This document shows positions 1 to 8,126 of a stretch of 64,000 bases of DNA, one piece after another. The DNA comes from an uncultured Actinomycetes bacterium (GTDB taxonomy: Bacteria > Actinomycetota > Actinomycetes > Mycobacteriales > Nakamurellaceae), in NCBI GenBank assembly GCA_937926105.1, contig CALANS010000210.1, forward strand, positions 1 through 64,000, written 5' to 3'. The notes below the pieces were generated by a model. It saw only the letters and a list, made by a program, of their open reading frames with translations. It had not been told where the DNA came from and ran no database searches. Made by a program: the position numbers and the translations under genes. The stretch's first letter is position 1. Every line of letters begins with the position of its first letter.

Positions 1-309
1 ATCCGACTCACTAAACCCAGCAAGACCGTGTCTCAAAAAGCTTGACAGGCTCCGAGGCCGATCGGGGTCGCCCGACAGCGACGCCTCCATGAATGCGCGC
101 AGTAGCGCCCGCTTGCTTCCCCACGCCAGATACAGGGTTTGCACGGTCACGCCGGCCCGCTCGGCAATGCGGGTGACGGTAGCGGCGTGGTACCCGCGCT
201 CGGCGAATTCCTCGCCCGCGGCCCGCAGCAGCCGGCGCCGGGTCTCCGCGCGGGAGGCGGCACCGGCCTCCCGCCGGCGCGTCGTGTTGCGAGAACCGGA
301 GGTGGCCAT
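1..309 (-). CDS. TetR-family transcriptional regulator, N-terminal part (cut by window edge)
   Basis: Reading the minus strand from ATG at 309 gives 103 codons with no stop before the window edge, so only the N-terminal part is present. After a basic leader (residues 1-20) comes a TetR-type helix-turn-helix: RRRLLRAAGEEFAERGY, then ATVTRIAERAGVTVQTLY and the usual W-x-SKRALL. The ligand-binding domain lies outside the window. It is divergent from the hydrolase at 384, so the 74-base gap probably holds a shared operator. DNA-binding repression is the family norm; the ligand is unknown. Confidence 0.85.
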   Translation of the reverse strand, partial: MATSGSRNTTRRREAGAASRAETRRRLLRAAGEEFAERGYHAATVTRIAERAGVTVQTLYLAWGSKRALLRAFMEASLSGDPDRPRSLSSFLRHGLAGFSESD

Positions 310-333
310 GGACGGATCCTATACGAAACGTTA

Positions 334-367
334 GAGTGCAACTAAATCAGAATTGAGTTCCACTCAA
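334..367. promoter_or_regulatory. Candidate TetR operator: two AGT-N3-ACT boxes 21 bp apart
   Basis: The gap between the TetR gene and the hydrolase contains AGTGCAACT (335-343) and AGTTCCACT (356-364). Both fit AGT-N3-ACT, and they are spaced exactly two helical turns apart. The second is extended to a palindrome, TTGAGT-TCC-ACTCAA (353-367). The arms 334-343 and 356-365 are also inverted repeats with nine of ten bases matching. Position and symmetry suit a TetR dimer pair; no binding data exist. Confidence 0.5.
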
Positions 368-383
368 GTCACCGAGGTAACCC

Positions 384-2102
384 ATGGCGCACCTCCTGCG
401 TACTGCCGGTCTGGACCGTCCCTGGCACCGACCCGGCGCGCTGCGGTACGCGCTCGCACGAATGGGCGGCATCGCCCGCCCACCCGTCACCGTCTACCAG
501 CCCGAGCCCGGCAGCATCGTCACCGATCTCGACGTCGAAGTGCCGATGCGAGACGGCATCCTGTTGCGGGTCAACGTCTATCGCCCACCTGGCGAGGGCC
601 CGTTTCCGGTGATCCTGTCCGCGCATCCGTACGGCAAGGACAGGCTTCCGAGCCGCCGGGGTCGTCGGTCCAGGTTCTCCGTGCAGTACCGGATCATGCG
701 GCAGCCTGCCCCGGTGTCCTTCTCGACCCTGACCAGCTGGGAGGCACCGGACCCGGCCTGGTGGACCGGACACGGCTACGCCGTCGTTAACGCCGACCTG
801 CGGGGCTCGGGCACGTCCGACGGGGTCGGCTCGCTGATGTCCGGCGGCGAGGCCGAGGACATCTACGACCTGATCGAGTGGGCCGGCCACCAGCGGTGGT
901 CCAGCGGCAACGTCGGGATGCTGGGCGTGTCCTACCTGGCGATGTCCCAATACACGGTCGCCGGGCTGGCACCGCCCTCACTGAAGGCGATCTGCCCGTG
1001 GGAGGGGATGACGGATCCCTATCGCGACCTCATGCGACCCGGCGGACTGTACGAGCGCGGGTTCACCACCGTCTGGGCTGCCGGGACCAGACGCCTTAGC
1101 CGGCTCGACACCGACATCGCCCGGGAGCAGAGGGCCCGCCCGTTGCGCGACGAGTGGTGGCAGGCGCATACGCCGGACTTGACGAAGATCGAGTTGCCGA
1201 TGCTGGTTTGCGCCAGCTTCTCCGACAACGATCTGCACTCCCGCGGCTCATTCCGCGCATTCCAGCGGGTCGCCTCACCGCAGCGGTTCGCTTACACCCA
1301 CCGCGGTGGCAAGTGGGCGACCTTCTATGGCGAGCCGGCACGACGCGCGCAACTGGACTTCCTCGACCGCTACCTGCGTGGCGCCGACATCCCGGAACCG
1401 GCGCCAGTCCGGCTGGAGGTGCGGGTGTCCCGCGATGAGGTGGTCGACATTCGTGACGAGAATGAGTGGCCATTGGCTCGCACCGAGTGGACGGCGCTGT
1501 ACTTGTCGGACGCCGGCCGGCTCCGCGACGCGCCGGCCGATCAGCCCGGCCGGATCACGTTCCGGCCCACCCGCCGGGCCGCGGCGTTCACATTCTCCGT
1601 CCCCGGCGAGATGGAGCTCACCGGGCCGATGGCGCTACGGCTCTGGCTCTCCGTCGACGGAGCAGACGACGTCGACCTGGTCGTCGGAGTCGAGAAGTGG
1701 CGCGGCAAGCGGTACATCGGATTCGAGGGTTCATACGGATTCGGACGCGACCGGGTGGCGACCGGCTGGCAGAAGGCCTCGCTGCGTCAATTGGACGAGC
1801 AAACCAGCACCGCAGCCGAACCCGTGCACACCTATCTGACCCGCCAGCCGCTGGGGCCCGGCGAGATCGTCCCCGTCGATATCGCCCTCGGCCCGTCCGC
1901 AACCCTGTTCCGATCGGGCGAGTCCCTGCGCCTTGTCGTCGCCGGGCGGTGGCTCTGGCCGACCAACCCGCTCACCGGAAACTTCCCCGCGCGGTACCGC
2001 CACACTCCGTCTGGTCGGTGCACCCTGCACTGGGGACCGGCCCGGCCCGCCCGGTTGCTCGTACCCCGCATCCCATCCGGCTCAAGGACAACTCCGTCTT
2101 GA
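384..2102 (+). CDS. CocE/NonD-family alpha/beta-hydrolase (X-Pro dipeptidyl-peptidase S15-like)
   Basis: A 572-residue protein of typical length for CocE/NonD hydrolases (cocaine esterase, glutaryl-7-ACA acylase, S15 peptidase superfamily), which cleave ester or amide bonds of small acyl compounds. The alpha/beta-hydrolase core starts near residue 45 (VPMRDGILLRVNVYRP), with a DLRGSGTSDG turn near 138-147 and the nucleophile elbow GVSYLA at Ser183. The C-terminal half (about 390-560) matches the beta-sandwich PepX_C domain. ATG 384 has a GAGG ribosome site (374-377). No signal peptide is visible, so it is probably cytoplasmic. It is divergent from the TetR gene, its likely repressor. The natural substrate cannot be deduced. 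Confidence 0.85.
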   Translation: MAHLLRTAGLDRPWHRPGALRYALARMGGIARPPVTVYQPEPGSIVTDLDVEVPMRDGILLRVNVYRPPGEGPFPVILSAHPYGKDRLPSRRGRRSRFSVQYRIMRQPAPVSFSTLTSWEAPDPAWWTGHGYAVVNADLRGSGTSDGVGSLMSGGEAEDIYDLIEWAGHQRWSSGNVGMLGVSYLAMSQYTVAGLAPPSLKAICPWEGMTDPYRDLMRPGGLYERGFTTVWAAGTRRLSRLDTDIAREQRARPLRDEWWQAHTPDLTKIELPMLVCASFSDNDLHSRGSFRAFQRVASPQRFAYTHRGGKWATFYGEPARRAQLDFLDRYLRGADIPEPAPVRLEVRVSRDEVVDIRDENEWPLARTEWTALYLSDAGRLRDAPADQPGRITFRPTRRAAAFTFSVPGEMELTGPMALRLWLSVDGADDVDLVVGVEKWRGKRYIGFEGSYGFGRDRVATGWQKASLRQLDEQTSTAAEPVHTYLTRQPLGPGEIVPVDIALGPSATLFRSGESLRLVVAGRWLWPTNPLTGNFPARYRHTPSGRCTLHWGPARPARLLVPRIPSGSRTTPS

Positions 2103-2190
2103 AGGGTGCGGTGTGTATTTCTCGCAGCCGACGGTGCGATGCTGGACCGCGAGACGTCATGCCCCGTGGTGAACAAGTGAAGGAGGAACC

Positions 2191-3333
2191 ATGCGAGTGC
2201 TGGTGTTGGGCGCGGGGTTCGGCGGCCTGGAATTGACCACCAGACTGTCCGAGCAACTCGGTGACGAGGCCGACGTCGTGTTGATCGACCAGTCCGATGG
2301 GTTCGTCATGGGCTTCTCGAAGCTTGATGTGATGTTCGGGCGCACCACGGCCGACGCGGTACGCCATTCCTACGCGGACATCGTCAAGCCCGGGGTCAGG
2401 TTCGTGCAGAGCACGATCCGCTCCATCGATCCCGTGGGTCGCAGCGTCGAGACCGACGCGGGCCGCTTCGCCGCCGACGTGCTGGTGGTTGCGCTGGGTG
2501 CGGACCTCGACCCCGCCGCGACACCCGGCCTCGTCGAGGCGGGAATTGACTACTACACGGCGGCCGGCGCGTTCGCCGCCCGGGATGTGCTGGACTCCTT
2601 CGGCGGCGGCCGGGTCATCGTCGGGGTGACGTCCACGCCGTTCAAGTGCCCGCCGGCGCCGAGCGAGACCGCGTTGATGATGCACGACTTCCTGGTGCGT
2701 CGCGGGCTGCGCGAGGCCAGCGACATCTGTCTGGTGATGCCGCTGGGCAGCCCGATCCCACCCTCCCCGGAGGCCTCGGCGGCACTGCTGACGGCGTTCG
2801 ACGAACGTGGGATCCGCTGGTACCCCGACCGTGTCGTGTGCGGCCTGGACCCGCGACGGCGGGTCGCAATGCTCGCCGACGGTGACGAGCTGCCGTTCGA
2901 CCTGTTCCTGGGTGTTCCGGCGCATCGCGTGCCGACGGTCGTCGCGGAGTCCGGAATGTGCGTTGACGGCTGGATCCCGGTGGACCCGCTGACGCTCGAG
3001 ACCCGCTTCCCCGACGTATATGCCGTCGGTGACGTGACCAGTGTCGGAACCCCGAAGGCGGGAGTGTTCGCCGAGCGCCAGGCCGGCGTCGTGGCCGATC
3101 GGTTGATCGCTCGTCACCGCAGCCAGCCGGTGACGTCGACCTATGACGGCACCGGGGTCTGCTACATCGAATTCGGCCACCGCAGCGTCGCACGTGTCGA
3201 GGTGACCTTTCGCAGCGGCGAGCGGCCGACCGGCAGCTTCGATGATCCGTCGGCGGCGCTGCTGCAGGACAAGGCCGCGTTCGGCAGCACCCGCGCCCGC
3301 CGCTGGTTCGGGACGCAGTGGGTCACCTTCTGA
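2191..3333 (+). CDS. FAD-dependent NAD(P)/quinone oxidoreductase (sulfide:quinone reductase-like)
   Basis: A 380-residue flavoprotein opening with the Rossmann dinucleotide-binding motif VLVLGAGFGGLE (residues 3-14), followed by DVVLIDQSDGF. A second conserved region, PDVYAVGDVTSVGTPKAGVF (about 270-290), is the GD motif that binds the FAD ribityl chain in NDH-2/SQR-type enzymes. The start is strongly supported by AAGGAGGAA just upstream of ATG 2191. The redox cysteines of true sulfide:quinone reductases are not evident, so the electron donor and acceptor stay open. It follows the hydrolase by 88 bases on the same strand and may be co-transcribed. Confidence 0.8.
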   Translation: MRVLVLGAGFGGLELTTRLSEQLGDEADVVLIDQSDGFVMGFSKLDVMFGRTTADAVRHSYADIVKPGVRFVQSTIRSIDPVGRSVETDAGRFAADVLVVALGADLDPAATPGLVEAGIDYYTAAGAFAARDVLDSFGGGRVIVGVTSTPFKCPPAPSETALMMHDFLVRRGLREASDICLVMPLGSPIPPSPEASAALLTAFDERGIRWYPDRVVCGLDPRRRVAMLADGDELPFDLFLGVPAHRVPTVVAESGMCVDGWIPVDPLTLETRFPDVYAVGDVTSVGTPKAGVFAERQAGVVADRLIARHRSQPVTSTYDGTGVCYIEFGHRSVARVEVTFRSGERPTGSFDDPSAALLQDKAAFGSTRARRWFGTQWVTF

Positions 3334-3379
3334 CTCCGTCCCGCGCACGTGCCGCTCGTGGTGACGTCTGCTCGGGAAT

Positions 3380-4054
3380 GTGGCTGAATACGTCATGCGC
3401 ACCCACCGCCCGGCCAGGTCCGGGCGCTCCGACGCCTTCGCCCCGCGCAGGATCGAGGCGTTCTCCGACGGCGTGATCGCCGTTGCCATCACACTGCTGG
3501 TTCTGGACCTGCGGGTACCGCAGCCGGACGGCGCCGGCACGCTGGGGCACCGGTTGCTGGAGTTGTGGCCCAACTACCTCGCCTACGTCATCTCCTTCGT
3601 GGCGATCGGCATCATGTGGTTGGGCCACCACACCATGCTGCGGCGCTTGGCCCTGATCGACCATTCCGTGCTGGTGTTGAACCTGCTGCTCCTGCTGTGC
3701 ATCGTGGTGCTGCCGTTCACCACCTCGCTGCTGGCGACCTACCTCGACTCGCCGGGCGATGGCCGGCTGGCCGCCATGGTCTATGCCGGATCATTCCTGG
3801 TGACGTCGTCGGTCTTCTTCGCGATGCAGTGCCACATCCTGGTGCGGCGCCCGCACTTGCTGCGCGAACCGCACACCGACCGCGACCGACGAGCGATCCT
3901 GATACGGGCCGCGCTCGCGCCCCCGGGGTACCTGATGGCCGGGGCGGTGGGGTTGGTGACGTCGTACCTGACGCTGGGGGTGTGCGTCGCGCTGGGCATC
4001 TACTACTTGCTGGCACCCCCGTCGAACCACCCTGCCGAACCCCAGCAGGTGTAG
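3380..4054 (+). CDS. TMEM175-family (DUF1211) integral membrane protein, putative potassium channel
   Basis: A 224-residue membrane protein. The first transmembrane helix carries the family signature: PRRIEAFSDGVIAVAITLL (residues about 19-37) contains the FSDGVxAxAxTLL filter motif of bacterial TMEM175 channels. Further helices lie at about 60-78 (NYLAYVISFVAIGIMWLGHH), 88-108, 125-145, 168-190 and 190-210. Bacterial TMEM175 proteins are homotetrameric potassium-permeable channels. The start is taken as GTG 3380; ATG 3395 would remove five residues and is equally possible. It sits 46 bases after the flavoprotein gene. Confidence 0.8.
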   Translation: MAEYVMRTHRPARSGRSDAFAPRRIEAFSDGVIAVAITLLVLDLRVPQPDGAGTLGHRLLELWPNYLAYVISFVAIGIMWLGHHTMLRRLALIDHSVLVLNLLLLLCIVVLPFTTSLLATYLDSPGDGRLAAMVYAGSFLVTSSVFFAMQCHILVRRPHLLREPHTDRDRRAILIRAALAPPGYLMAGAVGLVTSYLTLGVCVALGIYYLLAPPSNHPAEPQQV

Positions 4055-4094
4055 CAGGTGGACCGTCGGGAGCCGCGGCAGGCAAGCGTGGCCA

Positions 4095-4742
4095 CTACCG
4101 CGACAGGTACTGCACCACGGCCAGCACTCGACGGTGGTCGTCGGTATCCGGATGCAGGCCCAGCTCGTCGTAGATGTGGGAAACATGCTGTACCACGGAC
4201 TTTTCCGCGATCGATAGGCTGCGCGCGATCCAGGCATTGCTGCGGCCCTGGGCCATCAGCGCGAGCACCTCACGTTGGCGTTCGGTCAGTCGGCCCATGA
4301 CGTCATGCTGGCTGCGAGCCCGGGTCACCATCAACTGCACGACCTCGGGATCCAGCACCGTGCCGCCTTTGCTCACCCGGCGCAGGTCCTGACAGAACGT
4401 GCGTGTGTCGGCGATCCGCTGCTTGAGCAGGTAGCCGGTTCCCGCGGTCGGGTGGGCCAGCAGTTCCAGTGCGTAGCGGCGCTGCAGGTGCTGCGACAAC
4501 ACCACCAGCGGCACCCCCGGCTGTGTCCGACGGATCTCCAGTGCCGCGCGCAGGCCCTCGTCGGTGAACCCGGGCGGCATCCTGATATCGGTGACCACCA
4601 GGTCCGGCGGCTGTTGCCGGACCAGGTCGACGAGTTCCCGCGCGGTGCCCACTGCGTCGACCACCTCGAACCCGCCGCGTTCCAACACCAGGGAGAGCCC
4701 GTCCCGCAGCAACGCCTCGTCCTCGCCGATCAGAACGCGCAT
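4095..4742 (-). CDS. NarL/FixJ-type response regulator (receiver plus LuxR HTH)
   Basis: A 215-residue response regulator. The receiver domain (1-120) has acidic pocket residues GEDE near the N-terminus, phospho-acceptor Asp52 in VTDIRMP and the conserved Lys in GYLLKQR. The LuxR-type helix-turn-helix is LTERQREVLALMAQGRSNAWIARSL with SVVQHVSHIYDELGL. Its ATG overlaps the last codons of a decayed histidine-kinase sequence, the usual kinase-regulator arrangement, but no intact partner kinase is present here. It is convergent with the TMEM175 gene. Targets are unknown. Confidence 0.85.
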   Translation of the reverse strand: MRVLIGEDEALLRDGLSLVLERGGFEVVDAVGTARELVDLVRQQPPDLVVTDIRMPPGFTDEGLRAALEIRRTQPGVPLVVLSQHLQRRYALELLAHPTAGTGYLLKQRIADTRTFCQDLRRVSKGGTVLDPEVVQLMVTRARSQHDVMGRLTERQREVLALMAQGRSNAWIARSLSIAEKSVVQHVSHIYDELGLHPDTDDHRRVLAVVQYLSR

Positions 4743-4965
4743 GGCAGCTCCGCTCGCAACCGGGCGGCCCGACCGGAGGGCCGTCCACCAGCATGCCTCC
4801 GTCCAGCGCGTCCGTCCGGTCGGTCACACCGCCGACCTCGACCGATGCGCGGCCGGTCGCCGGATCGGGTACCCGCCTCGGGTGTCGCGGCCGGCACCGC
4901 GACCTCGACGACTGTGAGCGGCGCCACCGCCACGCCCCGCAGGGCCGGCGGCCAGCCGGGTGATC
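4730..4965 (-). pseudogene. Decayed C-terminus of a NarL-partner histidine kinase
   Basis: Immediately upstream of the response regulator the minus strand encodes, in two different frames, pieces of a kinase HATPase tail. One frame gives GGVTDRTDALDGGMLVDGPP, resembling the usual GLxDRVEALGGxLxVDSPPG. Another frame resumes with ARLRAELPCAF and a TGA at 4730-4732 that overlaps the regulator's start, as intact pairs do. Farther upstream, LTVVEVAVPA resembles the N-terminal strand of the ATPase domain. At least one frameshift separates the pieces and no upstream kinase core is readable. The rest of the gap to 5117 contains nothing else I recognise. Confidence 0.5.
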
Positions 4966-5117
4966 GAACGATCGGGGCCCGACCCGGCGGAGATCCAGGC
5001 ATGGGATGCAGCATGCCACCACCTCGGACGCGGACGCAGGTCGCCGTCGGGGCTGCGCCGCCGGTGCTTCCAAGACAGGACCCAGGTCCATGGCGCCCGG
5101 TCGATCGAGAGGTCACC

Positions 5118-6881
5118 ATGGCGTCGACGGAGCGCATCCTGCGGTCCGTCGTTCGATGGTGCGGAGGCGGCATGTCCTCGACTGCGGGGCGAATGGTGGC
5201 CCGCAACGCCCGCGCGCACCGTCAGCGGCTGGTCCGGGCGATGAGCGTCGACCCGGTGGAGCCCGAGGCCTGGATGGTTCCCACGGCACACCTCGACGGG
5301 CCCAGCCCCGATGGGCCGGGCCTCGACGGGCCCGGCTGGAGCGGAACCGGTGATGCGCACGCTCCCGTCACCGCCGGGCAGAACCCGCTGCGGCGCACCG
5401 CCGCCGCGATGCCGGGGGCCGTCGACCAGCCAGCCATTGCCTCGATACCGGCCCCGGTGCTGGCACGGTTGCGACGCACGGCCGGAACCGTGCCCTCGTC
5501 CACCGAGTCGACGCACGGTTCGCCGGGTCCTGCGGCGCCGGGATCCGTGCTGCGGCGCCGCATCACGGCGACCTCCGCGGACATTGCCGCGAACCGACGG
5601 AAGAAGGGAAAGCTGGCGAAGCTGACTGGCAGCAAGGACAGCCTGGACAAGATCGGCAAGCTGTTGGATGGGCATGCCGCGCTGACCGACCAGCAGGCAC
5701 AGATCACCAGCCTGGCCGCCATCGTGACCTTGATCGACAAGTGGCTGAACACCCACTCCGATGAGAAGGATCGGGGCATGGTCTCGCTGCTGGAAGACAT
5801 CAAGGCGGAGGCATCGCGCGACCTTGGGCAGGCCCGGGCGCAGCAGCGCTATCTCAACGACTTGCGCGCCGGTGAGCTGATGCCGAACGGCAAGCGGCGG
5901 CTGGAACATCAGCCCACCAAGACCCCCTTCACGCAGCAACTGACGGCGGAAATGGCGTCGAAGGCCTCCCGCACCATGGCCCTGACGGGCCAGCAGTGGG
6001 ACGACGGTGACCGCCGCAAGCCGGTTGCGGACCTGATCCGAAGCGCGGGCCTGTCCGAGGCGGAAATCGCGGCCATCAAGATCTTCACCGCCAATGACTT
6101 CCTGTACATCAACCCCACGGTGGCCAATAACCCCGAGTGGATGCAGGGCCAGATGAAGGATGTCTCGGCCGCGATGGCGTCGTCGGAGAGATTTGCCGGG
6201 CCGCGCAAACTCGACCAGGTACAACTGCACCAGGAAGGCGTGACGCACGGCGGGATTCTGATGCAGGCACTGATGAAATTGCCGCCCGAGAAGGGCGAGG
6301 TCTACCGCGGCGCCAGGATGAACGCCGAGGAATTCGCCGAGGCATACGGCGGCAAGAGCCAGCTCACCTACGACTCGTTCGTGAGTTCCGCCTTCAAATC
6401 TGTCGCCTCCGACGTCTATGCCCGGGGTGGCGGAGCCAAGAAGCCCCGGCCCGATCAGACGATCAGCGTCAAGTGCATCTTCGAGGTGCAGGATGCCCGT
6501 GACGTTCGAAAACTGTCCGAGGTCGCGGTCGAGGAGGAGTGGGTCCTGCTACCGGGCACCACGTTCGCCATCACCTCGATCGAGGACGACACGGTCAAGG
6601 AAGTGGGCACGCCGCCGGCCACGGCGTGGAAGGTGGTGCATCTCAAGCAGATCCCGCGGCCGGCTAGCCCATCCAAGACAGCGCCCGCCGGCGCAGCCGC
6701 GAAGGCGGGTGGCGCGCCGGACCTGAGCAGCCCGGCAGCACGGGCGCTGGCGCAGCTGGCGCGCGGGAACTTCGCCGCCCCGGCCGCGCAGACCGCGCCG
6801 CCGGCGGAGTCGTCCCTGCAGGCCATGCAGCGGTTGGGCCGTCGAGACTTCAGCACCGCGGGCGGCCGGCAGCGCGGCTGA
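5118..6881 (+). CDS. Probable mono-ADP-ribosyltransferase toxin (R-S-E class)
   Basis: A 587-residue protein from ATG 5118 (GAGAGG site at 5108-5112). The N-terminal 150 residues are Pro/Gly/Ala-rich and low-complexity. Residues 150-260 are Lys-rich and probably helical. Residues about 275-512 look like an ADP-ribosyltransferase fold: a Y-motif helix (AIKIFTANDFLYINPTVANN), the NAD-binding Arg in VYRGAR (Arg397), an STS-like strand YDSFVSSAF (420-426) and the ExE loop E472-x-E474 before WVLLPGTTF. Those are the R-S-E hallmarks of arginine-type toxins such as iota or VIP2. The tail holds two similar motifs, ALAQLARGNF and AMQRLGRRDF. No signal peptide, immunity gene or secretion cluster is seen next to it. 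Substrate and delivery route are unknown. Confidence 0.65.
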   Translation: MASTERILRSVVRWCGGGMSSTAGRMVARNARAHRQRLVRAMSVDPVEPEAWMVPTAHLDGPSPDGPGLDGPGWSGTGDAHAPVTAGQNPLRRTAAAMPGAVDQPAIASIPAPVLARLRRTAGTVPSSTESTHGSPGPAAPGSVLRRRITATSADIAANRRKKGKLAKLTGSKDSLDKIGKLLDGHAALTDQQAQITSLAAIVTLIDKWLNTHSDEKDRGMVSLLEDIKAEASRDLGQARAQQRYLNDLRAGELMPNGKRRLEHQPTKTPFTQQLTAEMASKASRTMALTGQQWDDGDRRKPVADLIRSAGLSEAEIAAIKIFTANDFLYINPTVANNPEWMQGQMKDVSAAMASSERFAGPRKLDQVQLHQEGVTHGGILMQALMKLPPEKGEVYRGARMNAEEFAEAYGGKSQLTYDSFVSSAFKSVASDVYARGGGAKKPRPDQTISVKCIFEVQDARDVRKLSEVAVEEEWVLLPGTTFAITSIEDDTVKEVGTPPATAWKVVHLKQIPRPASPSKTAPAGAAAKAGGAPDLSSPAARALAQLARGNFAAPAAQTAPPAESSLQAMQRLGRRDFSTAGGRQRG

Positions 6882-7007
6882 CCGGCGCAGGTATGACCGG
6901 CGCCGCTCCCCAGCACCAGGGTGCTGTCCGGACCCGTGCGGGCTGACCCTCCGGGCGGGCCGCACGGCCGGTGAACGCACCGCCCGAGCGCGCCTTCTGC
7001 CAGCGCG

Positions 7008-8126
7008 TTACCGCACGGAGATCAGGCTCTCCTGCCGGTATCCCGTGATGACTCGTCGCAACCCCGAAAAGCGGCGGTTGAGATCGACCGACGGAGTGTC
7101 CAAACGTAGGGTTCCGCCCAGTGCCGCCAGTTTCTGCGGGGCACCAATGATGAGGAGATCGGCCGGATCGAGGTGTTCCAGCACGGAACCGGCGATCTGT
7201 TGGTTGCCGCGGCCCAGGATGAGCCCTTGCCCTCCGATTGGAGAGACGACCACCTGGACGGCGTGATCCGCCGTCAGCGCGATCAGCTCGTCGGCCGACA
7301 CATCGGGATGGACGCGGTGCGCTCGCTCGACGTCGACACCCAGCAGGCTGAGCTCGAGGCCCAGATGCTTCCCGACCGCTTGCACCGTGGTTCCGGGGCC
7401 AAAGACATGGCTGGCATCGGGCCGCAGCCGAGCCGCCAGCTCCCGGGCGATCGACTCCAGCACGCCGGCGCTGGTAGGCCCGCCGGACTTGCCGCGTTGA
7501 ATTTCCGGCACGACGGGTAGCAACAACTTTCCAAAGGCCCGGGTGGCAAGGTCCCCCCGGGCGCGCGCGTCCTCGTCGAGATCGACCACGTCGACCTCGT
7601 CCATCCGCGCCCCGCCTGCGCCCACGGCCAGGGCGGCGGTTGCCGCTTCCTCCGGGGTGAACGCGAACACACCGGAGTGCATTTTCACGCCGCTCGGCAC
7701 CCCGACCGTTGCGAGCGTGGTCCCCACCGAAGCACAGACGTCTCGCGCGGTGCCGTCGCCGCCGACGAACAGCAGCGCGTCGACACCGCGGCGCGCGATG
7801 GCCGCGGCTCCTCGTCGGGTGTCGTCAGCAGTGGTCCGCGCCGTCGAGGGTTGATAGACCACCTCGTGCCGCAGTCCCGCTTCTGTTGCTATCACCTCGC
7901 CCATGGAGCCACCGACGGTCACCAGCCGCAGGTTGCCGGCGCGAGCCAGGGCACGCGCGGCCCGCCGCGCGCGATGGGGCGCCGGACCGGCCGAGGTCGC
8001 GGTGCACCACTGCAGGTCCGTCATCGACGGCTCGATATCGGCCAGCCGATCGGTGCCGTGCAGCCCGCGGGCCCCCCCGAGTCCGGCCACCGGATTGACC
8101 AGGAAGCCGATCCTGCGCTCGGTCAC
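7008..8126 (-). CDS. AcoX / ATP-NAD kinase-family protein
   Basis: A 372-residue protein beginning RRIGFLVNPVAGLGG, the N-terminus of the ATP-NAD kinase-like AcoX family, with the diacylglycerol/NAD-kinase motif LLFVGGDGTARDV (GGDGT). The chosen start is GTG 8126, because GTGA overlaps the stop of the upstream P-protein subunit by four bases, implying translational coupling. AcoX proteins often sit in catabolic operons, and their biochemical activity is poorly defined. Here the gene is the third and last of a minus-strand operon with two glycine-decarboxylase-like subunits. A nucleotide-phosphorylating or cofactor-related role is inference only. Confidence 0.75.
   Translation of the reverse strand: MTERRIGFLVNPVAGLGGARGLHGTDRLADIEPSMTDLQWCTATSAGPAPHRARRAARALARAGNLRLVTVGGSMGEVIATEAGLRHEVVYQPSTARTTADDTRRGAAAIARRGVDALLFVGGDGTARDVCASVGTTLATVGVPSGVKMHSGVFAFTPEEAATAALAVGAGGARMDEVDVVDLDEDARARGDLATRAFGKLLLPVVPEIQRGKSGGPTSAGVLESIARELAARLRPDASHVFGPGTTVQAVGKHLGLELSLLGVDVERAHRVHPDVSADELIALTADHAVQVVVSPIGGQGLILGRGNQQIAGSVLEHLDPADLLIIGAPQKLAALGGTLRLDTPSVDLNRRFSGLRRVITGYRQESLISVR

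Noticed and set aside
1972..3573. 533-codon minus-strand frame over the flavoprotein gene
   Set aside because: Opposite a gene with a clear Rossmann motif and ribosome site; no similarity of its own.
4824..6248. 474-codon minus-strand frame opposite the ADP-ribosyltransferase gene
   Set aside because: No recognisable motif, while the plus strand has a full R-S-E enzyme pattern.
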